Positions 1 to 6,203 of a stretch of 10,068 nucleotides of DNA are shown here, piece after piece. The stretch is taken from the NCBI GenBank assembly GCA_048615375.1, contig JBMCLJ010000053.1, forward strand, positions 1 through 10,068, given 5' to 3'. Positions within the stretch are counted from its first letter, which is position 1. The number at the start of each line of letters is the position of its first letter. The position numbers and the translations under genes were made by a program. The DNA comes from JBMCLJ01 sp048615375. GTDB lineage: Bacteria; Patescibacteriota; Dojkabacteria; JAOAGR01. The notes under the pieces were generated by a model, which saw only the letters and a list, made by a program, of their open reading frames with translations, had not been told where the DNA came from and ran no database searches.

Positions 1-566
1 CATTGCTATTTGACCTCAACAATGAGCGAAACATTACAATCATAACAAGTTTTCTTGCAGAAACAATTGGAAATGTAACCAGTATTGATAACATTTGTAA
101 GTACACGGGTATATCCCGACATGAAACTGAAAAGATTCTTACTGCCTTAAAAAAGACCTGTGTCATAAACCAGATCCAGCCTTTTTATCGTGACAAGGCA
201 AAAGAGATAATTCACGCACCAAAAATTTACTTCACCGATAATGGCATACGGAATGCAACACTCCGCAAACTGGAGAAAGAAGCAATACTTCCTGATATGG
301 GTCAGCTTTTTGAAAATACTGTCTATACCCAGCTGATGTCCAAATTCAAACGTGGTACTATTCACTACTGGCGTACACAAAACAAGACTGAGGTGGATTT
401 TGTCATAGAACCAGTCTATAGCCAGCTCATTGCTTACGAAATCAAGTATTTTTATCACAAAGACCACCTTCCTAAAAACATGAAAAGTTTTTCTACAGTG
501 TACAAAGATCACATCCAGGAAGCAGCCGTAATTCACTCAGAGAACTATTGGAGGTATCTGGTATAA
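1..566 (+). CDS. AAA_14/DUF4143-type ATPase, C-terminal part (5' end outside window)
   Basis: The reading frame is open at the left edge, so the N-terminal AAA+ part with the Walker motifs is missing here. The first visible ATG/TTG codons are unlikely to be the true start. The 187 visible residues match the C-terminal layout of predicted ATPases with a DUF4143 domain. First comes a winged-helix-like stretch (about residues 15-60, with TGISRHETEKIL). Next is the conserved block KIYFTDNGIRN (74-84), then GQLFENTVYTQL (100-111). The last block is YWRTQNKTEVDFVIE (122-136) followed by AYEIKYF (144-150). The D132 and E146-x-K148 arrangement resembles a PD-(D/E)xK-like core, which is known for this family. 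The cellular role of these ATPases is poorly defined, so no specific function is assigned. It runs convergently towards the atp operon. The family call is fairly confident; the function is unknown. Confidence 0.8.
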   Translation, partial: LLFDLNNERNITIITSFLAETIGNVTSIDNICKYTGISRHETEKILTALKKTCVINQIQPFYRDKAKEIIHAPKIYFTDNGIRNATLRKLEKEAILPDMGQLFENTVYTQLMSKFKRGTIHYWRTQNKTEVDFVIEPVYSQLIAYEIKYFYHKDHLPKNMKSFSTVYKDHIQEAAVIHSENYWRYLV

Positions 567-985
567 ACCATAATGATGAAACACTTCAACGGAAAAACCA
601 TCCCGCCGTCCATCTCCTTGCATTCGTTGAATGTATCCAATATAAGTGCAAAAGTAGATAATGCAACGCTACATAGGTAATGAAAAAGCATTCAAAATTT
701 ACTATTGCTATAGGTATACTCTGTATTGTAACAACCTGTGGAACATTCAACTACAACAATGCCGGATAAAATAAACCCAATCATATACTGTAATCGAATA
801 TTCAAAATTATATTAGACTATATCAATACTATGTTATTTATCGGATTTTTTCTATTTGGTTTATTGCAGAATTTCAGAATGTTTGCAGAAGAAAGGACGC
901 AAGACTTTGCGTCCCCACATTTGTAAGAATATATGGATCTTTTAGAGGTTATGGGTAATAAATTTTCTGTAGGTATGGATGATTT
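567..985. other. Intergenic region between the DUF4143 gene and atpC
   Basis: These 419 bases lie between two convergent genes. I see no gene I can support. A 62-codon GTG-started frame at 738-926 has one hydrophobic stretch but no ribosome binding site, and its 3' end contains the terminator-like hairpin at 895-914, so it is probably chance. The only clear structure is that hairpin. The bases from 567 to about 890 are AT-rich with no repeat or RNA gene that I recognise. Confidence 0.6.
881..914 (-). terminator. Probable rho-independent terminator of the atp operon
   Basis: GGACGCAA (895-902) and TTGCGTCC (907-914) form a perfect 8-bp stem with a 4-nt loop. On the minus strand the stem is followed by TTTCTTCT, a moderate T-rich tract. 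On the plus strand it is followed by CCACATTTG, which does not fit a terminator. It lies about 70 bases past the atpC stop in the direction of operon transcription. The imperfect T tract keeps confidence below certain. Confidence 0.7.
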
Positions 986-1390
986 TCATTCGCCCCGTTC
1001 TTTCGCCAACTCTTTAAACAGCTTCGCTTTGAGTACTTCATATTCGTAATCGCTTACATCCTCTTCCAGTTCTGCCTTGTGGAGATTATGCTCAGCCCGG
1101 GCAATTGCTTCCTGAATCATTGTTTCGTCCAGTGTATCAGTAGTTTCCAGCTCGTTAACAAGCATAATGATCTTTTCCCCACCTGCTACCCGGGCTACAC
1201 CGTCAAGTACAATGTACCGCTGCTTACCTGCTGAAGACTGAATCTCAATATAGCCAGGTCGAATCTGCAGCATCATATCTTCATGCCCTTCCAGAATGGT
1301 CAGGTACCCTTCATTCGAAAAAAAACTCACGTATTCAACCTCTGTATCTATGACCAGGCTGTCAATTGTGCGAATAATGAGATGCAACAT
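986..1390 (-). CDS. atpC: ATP synthase F1 subunit epsilon
   Basis: At 134 residues this is the usual length for the epsilon subunit, which sits at the foot of gamma, contacts the c ring and can inhibit ATP hydrolysis. The N-terminal beta-sandwich (about 1-83) contains NEGYLTILEGHEDMM (26-40), a divergent form of the usual G-x-L-P-G-H block with Glu in place of Pro. The C-terminal helical hairpin is at about 87-132. The I(L)DxxRA ATP-binding motif seen in many epsilon subunits is degenerate here: LDETMI at 87-92 has Met where the Arg is expected. It is the last gene of the operon, 3 nt after atpD. A Shine-Dalgarno AAAGGAG lies 11 nt before the ATG, inside the last codons of atpD, and supports this start. 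A terminator-like hairpin follows. Confidence 0.95.
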   Translation of the reverse strand: MLHLIIRTIDSLVIDTEVEYVSFFSNEGYLTILEGHEDMMLQIRPGYIEIQSSAGKQRYIVLDGVARVAGGEKIIMLVNELETTDTLDETMIQEAIARAEHNLHKAELEEDVSDYEYEVLKAKLFKELAKERGE

Positions 1391-1393
1391 AGC

Positions 1394-2755
1394 TTATAAC
1401 GCTCCTTTCATATAAAATTCACTCTCTGACTTGTCATCATGTTTGCCGTCAAGTATTTCTCCGAATGAACGAATTGTATCTTCAAGCTTTACATAGACTC
1501 CCGGGCTTCCCGTAAATCTCTCCGCGACAAAGAATGGCTGAGAGAGAAATTTTTCCAGTCGACGCGCACGGGATACCATGAGTTTATCTTCGTCTGTTAA
1601 TTCATCCATACCGAGAATCGCGATAATGTCCTGCAACTCCTTATATCTTTGAAGGCACGCCTGTACTCCGTTCGCGACACGATAATGCTCTTCACCGACA
1701 ATTTCCGGCGTGAGAATCGTAGAAGTAGAATCAAGCGGATCTACCGCGGGGTAGATACCCTTTTCTGTTAACGCGCGGTTAAGCACAACTGTTGAATCCA
1801 GGTGGGCAAAGGTATTGGCCGGTGCCGGATCTGTTAAGTCGTCAGCCGGGACGTACACTGCCTGAATTGATGTAATTGAGCCTTTCCTGGTGGAGGTAAT
1901 ACGTTCCTGCAGATTACCCATCTCTGAGCTTAATGTCGGCTGGTAACCAACAGCTGACGGAACACGACCAAGGAGCGAGGAAACTTCTGAGCCAGCCTGG
2001 GAGAAACGGAAAATATTATCTATGAATAAAAGAATATCTTTCCCTTCAAAATCACGAAAGTACTCCGCCATAGTCAGCGCGGTCAAGGCAACTCGCGCTC
2101 TCGCACCAGGGGATTCATTCATCTGCCCAAACAACATAATAGTTTTTTCCAGTACGCCCGCATCCTTCATTTCTCCATAAAGATCATTACCTTCACGAGT
2201 ACGCTCACCTACCCCAGCGAACATAGAGTACCCACCATGTTCCGCGGCGATACTCCGGATTAACTCCTGGATAATGACTGTTTTACCAACACCAGCCCCA
2301 CCGAATAATCCAACTTTACCTCCTTTGAGGAACGGACATAACAAATCGATAACTTTAATTCCTGTTTCAAGAATCTCTGCACTTGTTGACTGCTCGCTCA
2401 GCGCAGGAGCCTGGCGGTGTATAGGTAATGTCTTATCAGCTTCTACTGGCCCAAGTCCATCAATTGGATTCGCAACTACGTCGAGCATTCTGCCGAGGAC
2501 TTTTTCTCCTACTGGAGCCTGAACAGGTGCTCCAGTCGCAATAACTTCCATGCCACGATACAGTCCACTGGTTTGTTGTAGACCAACGCAACGAACTGTA
2601 TTGTTTTCAAGCTGCATCTGTACTTCCAGGGTCACCTCCCGGTCTCCATCGTAGACAATAAGTGCGTCATACACTGCTGGTATCGAGCCATCAAACTCTA
2701 CATCGACGACAAATCCCATTATTTGAACGATTTTTCCTTTTGTATGTTTTTCCAT
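1394..2755 (-). CDS. atpD: ATP synthase F1 subunit beta (catalytic)
   Basis: The 453 residues form a full-length catalytic beta subunit, which makes or hydrolyses ATP at the alpha/beta interfaces. An N-terminal beta-barrel (about 1-80) is followed by the nucleotide-binding domain. Walker A is GGAGVGKT (152-159, K158), the catalytic glutamate is in GERTREGND (183-191, E184), and Walker B is LLFIDNIFRF (242-251, D246). The alpha/beta signature PAVDPLDSTS (336-345) is intact; the next residue is Thr, where Arg is common. The DELSEED lever that contacts gamma and epsilon reads DELTDED (384-390). All catalytic residues I can check are present, so the enzyme should be active. The gene starts 2 nt after the atpG stop with no clear Shine-Dalgarno, suggesting translational coupling. 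Confidence 0.98.
   Translation of the reverse strand: MEKHTKGKIVQIMGFVVDVEFDGSIPAVYDALIVYDGDREVTLEVQMQLENNTVRCVGLQQTSGLYRGMEVIATGAPVQAPVGEKVLGRMLDVVANPIDGLGPVEADKTLPIHRQAPALSEQSTSAEILETGIKVIDLLCPFLKGGKVGLFGGAGVGKTVIIQELIRSIAAEHGGYSMFAGVGERTREGNDLYGEMKDAGVLEKTIMLFGQMNESPGARARVALTALTMAEYFRDFEGKDILLFIDNIFRFSQAGSEVSSLLGRVPSAVGYQPTLSSEMGNLQERITSTRKGSITSIQAVYVPADDLTDPAPANTFAHLDSTVVLNRALTEKGIYPAVDPLDSTSTILTPEIVGEEHYRVANGVQACLQRYKELQDIIAILGMDELTDEDKLMVSRARRLEKFLSQPFFVAERFTGSPGVYVKLEDTIRSFGEILDGKHDDKSESEFYMKGAL
1402..1408 (-). promoter_or_regulatory. Shine-Dalgarno of atpC
   Basis: AAAGGAG on the minus strand, 11 nt before the atpC ATG and embedded in the last sense codons of atpD. It is the clearest ribosome binding site in the operon and fixes the atpC start. 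Confidence 0.75.
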
Positions 2756-2757
2756 AA

Positions 2758-3672
2758 TTAGAATTTGATGGTTATCTTAGTTTTTTCCCCATGATTTTTA
2801 ACGGGACGCTTCATACCCGCAACAATTTCTGAAACTTCCTGTGTAATCCGGGCTTGCCGCTCTTTGTTGTACGCAAGGGTAAAGCGATCTATCATTTCTC
2901 CTGCTGACTTGGTAGCCTGCTTCATAGCGAATGTGCGCGCAAGATTTTCTGAACAAATTGAATCAAAATACGCATTATAGAGATGCGCATAGAGGTAGTT
3001 TTCAAGAAGGTATTCTCTCATAAAATCATGTATAGCCTCCACTTCGCAGGCAGTGCCCTTTCCTCCAGTTTCCTGATCCTGGCGCCTTTCCTGGCCGGAT
3101 ACAGAATGTGTACTTATGTCGCTGTGCAAAAGCTCTTCCAGTACAGGAAAGTAAACTCCCCCTGATAAGTGCGTATACATTAGATCTACCTGGCCGACTT
3201 CTTCAGCCATGATCATCCGTTTTATCTGTACCGCAACATTTCTCAGCACTTCCGCTTCGTTCTTATCAATTGTAAACTGCTCCAATTTCTGCGTATGCAT
3301 GTCTCTCACCCAGTGCACAGATCGCCTGCCAAATACGATAATGTACGCGAACTCACTGTCCTTATGTTCCGTGATATACTCACTCAACCTTCGTTTAATG
3401 AGGGCGTCAAAGTTACCACATAACCCGCGGAATGAAGAAAATAGAATAAATACTTTCGGCAGCTCAGGATTAGCTTGAAATAACATTTCTTCATATTCCT
3501 GTTCGAAAATATCTTTCATTTGTGAAAGCTCCTGGGTAAACGCGGAAATATGTCGTGCTTTCTCCTGATACTTGCGTAAATATACTGAAGAAATCAACTC
3601 CATGGTTCTCGTAGTCTTTTTGACTCCTTTAGTCGCCTTAATCCTTTTTTTTAATTTTGCCATTCCACTCAT
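2758..3672 (-). CDS. atpG: ATP synthase F1 subunit gamma (rotor shaft)
   Basis: At 304 residues this is slightly longer than the usual 285-290. The N-terminal coiled-coil helix holds KLKKRIKATKGVKKTTRTME (6-25), the Rossmann-like part holds FSSFRGLCGNFD (78-89; usual form SDRGLCGGLN), and the C-terminal helix holds SENLARTFAMKQAT (241-254) and ITQEVSEIVAG (276-286). Most gammas end within a few residues of this last block. Here a further 18 residues follow, rich in Lys/Arg (MKRPVKNHGEKTKITIKF, 287-304). The gene begins 1 nt after the atpA stop. A second in-frame ATG three codons later (ending at 3663) is an alternative start. Neither has a strong Shine-Dalgarno, which fits coupled translation. 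The region around 184-211 is a hydrophilic, low-conservation insert. Confidence 0.95.
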   Translation of the reverse strand: MSGMAKLKKRIKATKGVKKTTRTMELISSVYLRKYQEKARHISAFTQELSQMKDIFEQEYEEMLFQANPELPKVFILFSSFRGLCGNFDALIKRRLSEYITEHKDSEFAYIIVFGRRSVHWVRDMHTQKLEQFTIDKNEAEVLRNVAVQIKRMIMAEEVGQVDLMYTHLSGGVYFPVLEELLHSDISTHSVSGQERRQDQETGGKGTACEVEAIHDFMREYLLENYLYAHLYNAYFDSICSENLARTFAMKQATKSAGEMIDRFTLAYNKERQARITQEVSEIVAGMKRPVKNHGEKTKITIKF

Positions 3673-3673
3673 A

Positions 3674-5434
3674 TTATGAACGTTCTACAAACTTTTCTTT
3701 CAGCGCTTTCAATGCAGCTTCAATCTCATCTGACCAGGTTCCATTATCCAGAGTTTCAACAAGCTCCTCATTTTCTATCCGCGCGAATGTTAAAAAGCTT
3801 CCTAGTACCTTACGCACCTGACTCAACTCCACTTCGTCAAATACACCGTTATTTACGGCGTAAAATGTCAGTACCTGATCAGCAAGCATGACAGGCTCAC
3901 CATTTTTTTGTTTCAGTAATTCCTGAATTTTCTGACCTCGATCAAGAGAAAACAGTGTTTCTTCGTCCAGCTCAGAAGAGAACTGGGAAAAATGTTCGAG
4001 CTCCCGGAATTGAGCGAGGGAAAGCTTCACAGAACCAGCTACTTTTTTAATAGCCTTTGTCTGCGCTGCACCACCTACACGCGAAACAGAAAGTCCGGGG
4101 TTAATTGCAGGACGGATTCCCTTGTGGAACAAATCAGACTCAAGGAATATCTGCCCGTCAGTGATAGAAATGACATTTGTCGGGACATACGCTGAGATAT
4201 CCCCGGCAAGTGTCTCAATAATAGGCAAAGATGTAATGGTTCCCCCACCATATTCCTCAGAAAGTTTACACGACCGTTCCAGCAATCGTGAGTGTAAATA
4301 AAACACATCTCCTGGAAATGCTTCACGTCCCGGTGGGCGATTAAGAATTAACGAAATTTCCCGGTAAGCGACTGCGTGCTTTGACAAGTCATCATACACA
4401 ACAAGCACATTTCTTCCTTTTTTCATGAAGTATTCAGCGATTGCAGTTGCTGAATATGGTGCCAGGTATTGTAGCGATGCAGGCATAGATGCTGAAGCGT
4501 CAACAAAAACACAATAGTCCATGCAATCAGCTTCACGGAGCTGTTCAGTAATCCTGGCAAGCTTTGACTCTTTCTGGCCTATGGAAACGTAAATGCACAA
4601 CACATCTTTTCCCTTCTGATTAATAATTGTATCAATTGCAAGGCTGGTTTTACCTGTCTGGCGATCACCAATAATGAGCTCACGTTGGCCTTTTCCGATT
4701 GGTACAAGAGCATCCAGTACCTTGATACCTGTCTGGAGAGGAGTATCAACAGGGCTTCTTTCAATAACGCCTGGAGCCTGGGAATCAACAAGCATCGATT
4801 CTTCAAGAAGGATCTCATCCAGACCATCCAGTGGGCGCATCAATGGGTCTACTACCCTGCCAAGCGCTTTTTCAGAGACACCAATTGAAAGTACTTTATA
4901 AGTCCGCCGAACCGTTTGACCGACACTGACCTTTGAATATTCATCAAGTACTATCGCGCCAACTGTAGTTCGTTCGAGATTAAACGCGCTCATTCGCACG
5001 CCATGCTCTGTTTCCAGGAGCTCCTGATTAAGACACCGGGTCAGTCCTCTGATACGAGCAATACCATCACGAACTTCAATGATCTCCCCCTCTTCTTCTA
5101 CTTCAGCGGAAAACTCAAATTGTTTCAGGTTATTAAAAACGCTATCAACCATGTCACCTTCAACGTCACTGGATTTCAGATAGGAATTAAGATTATCGAG
5201 TGCCTTCTCTCCCGTCGCGTCAAACACCATATCATCAGCGCTCACGCGAAATCCCTGCCCGATAACCGGATTCAGGGTAACCTTGAACGTTCTGTTCTCA
5301 AGGAGATTCTGGAGATCTGTCACCAGAGACTGATCCGGCAGAGACTTAACTTCCAGGGTAAGCTCTTTTACTTCTGGAACCCGTCCAATAATTTGCTTTG
5401 TGATCTCGAGGATTATTCCTTCTTCTTGTGTCAT
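3674..5434 (-). CDS. atpA: ATP synthase F1 subunit alpha with N-terminal delta-like domain
   Basis: This is a non-catalytic alpha subunit of 586 residues, against about 500-513 normally. The canonical part begins near residue 95. The beta-barrel block EGEIIEVRDGIARIRGL is at 115-131, Walker A GDRQTGKT at 256-263 (K262), Walker B VLVVYDDLSKH at 343-353 and the arginine-finger region SVSRVGG at 449-455 (R452). Residues 1-92 are extra. They contain SLPDQSLVTDLQNLLENR (31-48), VTLNPVIGQGFRVS (52-65) and DDMVFDATGEKALDNL (67-82). This order matches the C-terminal domain of the delta/OSCP subunit, for example the E. coli AtpH segment GDMVIDGSVRGRLERL. No separate atpH lies between atpF and atpA, exactly where it is usually found. 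The start is supported by the ATGA overlap with the atpF stop and an AAGG 10 nt upstream. The alpha call is certain; delta homology of the extension is a by-eye alignment. Confidence 0.96.
   Translation of the reverse strand: MTQEEGIILEITKQIIGRVPEVKELTLEVKSLPDQSLVTDLQNLLENRTFKVTLNPVIGQGFRVSADDMVFDATGEKALDNLNSYLKSSDVEGDMVDSVFNNLKQFEFSAEVEEEGEIIEVRDGIARIRGLTRCLNQELLETEHGVRMSAFNLERTTVGAIVLDEYSKVSVGQTVRRTYKVLSIGVSEKALGRVVDPLMRPLDGLDEILLEESMLVDSQAPGVIERSPVDTPLQTGIKVLDALVPIGKGQRELIIGDRQTGKTSLAIDTIINQKGKDVLCIYVSIGQKESKLARITEQLREADCMDYCVFVDASASMPASLQYLAPYSATAIAEYFMKKGRNVLVVYDDLSKHAVAYREISLILNRPPGREAFPGDVFYLHSRLLERSCKLSEEYGGGTITSLPIIETLAGDISAYVPTNVISITDGQIFLESDLFHKGIRPAINPGLSVSRVGGAAQTKAIKKVAGSVKLSLAQFRELEHFSQFSSELDEETLFSLDRGQKIQELLKQKNGEPVMLADQVLTFYAVNNGVFDEVELSQVRKVLGSFLTFARIENEELVETLDNGTWSDEIEAALKALKEKFVERS
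5155..5434 (-). other. Delta/OSCP C-terminal-like domain fused to alpha
   Basis: This segment encodes about residues 1-93 of the long alpha subunit. The visible pattern is a beta strand (VKELTLEVKSL), a helix (LVTDLQNLLENR), a strand (FKVTLNPVIG), a Gly-Phe-Arg-Val strand (QGFRVSADDMVFDAT) and a final helix (EKALDNLNSYLK). The same order and the DMV-[FI]-D core occur in the C-terminal domain of bacterial delta. The six-helix N-terminal domain of delta, about 105 residues, is absent. The V-type E-subunit C-terminal domain has a similar GFRV pattern and is the main alternative. Confidence 0.7.
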
Positions 5435-5877
5435 GATTTATATACCTTGCTTGTGGCCACTGTAACCATATCTGCCAAACGGTTTTTTGCCCGTTGCATC
5501 ATACTTTTTTCTCTCATCTGGATCTCTTCATCTGCAGTGGCGAGTATCTTGTCGGCTTGTTTCTGTGCCTGTTCAAGTATCTGTTCTGTCTGCTTATTAC
5601 CTTGCTGCTTCGCTTTATTGAGAATTTCTTCAGATTCTACAACCGCCAGGTTTAAAATATTCTTCGCTTCTGCCTGAGCTCTTTCAAGAGCAAGTCTGGC
5701 TTCCTCTTCTTTTTGAAAACCGGCATGTATGATCTTCTTACGCTCTTCAACCATGGCAAGAACCGGAGTTACAATAAATTTTTTCAATAAAAAAAGAAGA
5801 AGCAGGATATTTACTGTGTTAAAAATAAACACCCGTAAATCAAAACCTAGTTTACCTAGTATCTCAGCAATATCCAT
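5431..5877 (-). CDS. atpF: ATP synthase F0 subunit b (peripheral stalk)
   Basis: At 148 residues this is slightly short for subunit b (about 156 in E. coli). One transmembrane helix (about 13-33: DLRVFIFNTVNILLLLFLLKK) is followed by the usual TPVLAMVEERKKII hinge (37-50). A long charged, Ala/Glu/Gln-rich helix (about 50-135) would form the right-handed coiled coil of the stalk. The C-terminus ADMVTVATSKVYKS is the part that normally binds the delta C-terminal domain. In this operon that partner would be the delta-like extension of alpha, encoded immediately downstream with a 4-nt ATGA overlap. The ATG lies 20 nt after the atpE stop, with a weak AAGAAG before it. Only one b gene is present, so the stalk is probably a homodimer, unless three alpha extensions recruit more. 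Confidence 0.95.
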   Translation of the reverse strand: MDIAEILGKLGFDLRVFIFNTVNILLLLFLLKKFIVTPVLAMVEERKKIIHAGFQKEEEARLALERAQAEAKNILNLAVVESEEILNKAKQQGNKQTEQILEQAQKQADKILATADEEIQMREKSMMQRAKNRLADMVTVATSKVYKS

Positions 5878-5897
5878 ACTTCTTATTCTTTAATTAA

Positions 5898-6113
5898 TTA
5901 TAACGTAAAGAATGCTACTAGCGCGTAGATCGCAGTTGATTCTACAAGCGCAATTGCAACTATAACTTTACCAAAAAGCGTTCCTTCAAGCTTCGGATTA
6001 CGTCCGATTGCTTCAAACGCTTTACCAGCTACATACGCTTCTGCAGGTGCTGTAGCTATCATGGCAATAATGCATAACGCTTTTGCCAGAACTGTCATTG
6101 ATTCTACTTCCAT
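5898..6113 (-). CDS. atpE: ATP synthase F0 subunit c, two-carboxylate Na+-type
   Basis: This is the rotor ring subunit, about 71 residues from the ATG chosen here, forming a two-helix hairpin with the polar loop GRNPKLEG. The outer helix carries VESTAIY: E58 is the ion-binding carboxylate, with S59, T60 and Y63 matching the Na+-binding ESTGIY signature of Ilyobacter and Fusobacterium. On helix 1, AEAYVAGKAFE aligns with GQGYAAGKAVE of Ilyobacter and GEGYAAGKAVE of Fusobacterium, which places E25 at the position of Gln32/Glu32. Helix 1 reads ATAPAEA, an AxAxAxA motif instead of GxGxGxG. A longer frame begins at a TTG (6164), but it would add 17 residues overlapping a promoter-like sequence. 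ATG 6113 is preferred. A third possible start, ATG 6098, has GGAAG 8 nt upstream. Confidence 0.95.
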   Translation of the reverse strand: MEVESMTVLAKALCIIAMIATAPAEAYVAGKAFEAIGRNPKLEGTLFGKVIVAIALVESTAIYALVAFFTL

Positions 6114-6123
6114 AATATTTCTT

Positions 6124-6140
6124 ATATACCGCGGGTATAT
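6124..6140. repeat. Palindrome overlapping the atpE promoter -10 region
   Basis: ATATACC (6124-6130) and GGTATAT (6134-6140) form a perfect 7-bp inverted repeat around GCG. It overlaps the candidate -10 box and the expected transcription start of the atpE promoter. It could be an operator or a 5'-leader hairpin. No regulator is identifiable from the sequence. Confidence 0.5.
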
Positions 6141-6164
6141 TAGCACGAAAAGAAAAGGCGTCAA
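6137..6164 (-). promoter_or_regulatory. Candidate internal promoter before atpE
   Basis: TTGACG (6164-6159) and TAATAT (6142-6137) are separated by 16 nt, and TGC directly before the -10 makes an extended -10. Transcription would start near 6130, about 17 nt before the atpE ATG. It lies in the atpB-atpE gap and could raise c-subunit output relative to subunit a, since c is needed in many copies. It has not been tested; hexamer matches of this quality also occur by chance. Confidence 0.5.
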
Positions 6165-6203
6165 GTCTTAACAGATTTATACTCAAGGTGTATACTGGAA
6201 GAA

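Noticed and set aside
738..926. A 62-codon plus-strand frame with one hydrophobic stretch
   Set aside because: It has a GTG start without a ribosome binding site, its 3' end contains the terminator-like hairpin at 895-914, and it has no recognisable similarity.
3674..5434. A V/A-type ATPase instead of F-type, because the extension also resembles the V-type E subunit
   Set aside because: Gene order and all the other subunits (a with SLSLRLFGN, b, c hairpin, gamma, epsilon) are F-type. Only the origin of the extension remains open.
5003..5677. A 224-codon plus-strand frame across atpA and atpF
   Set aside because: It lies antisense to two certain genes, with no motif or ribosome binding site. 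It is a shadow frame.
6114..6164. A 17-residue N-terminal extension of atpE from a TTG start
   Set aside because: The TTG belongs to a good -35 hexamer (TTGACG), the extension (PFLFVLIYPRYIRN) is unlike c-subunit N-termini, and an ATG follows at the expected place.
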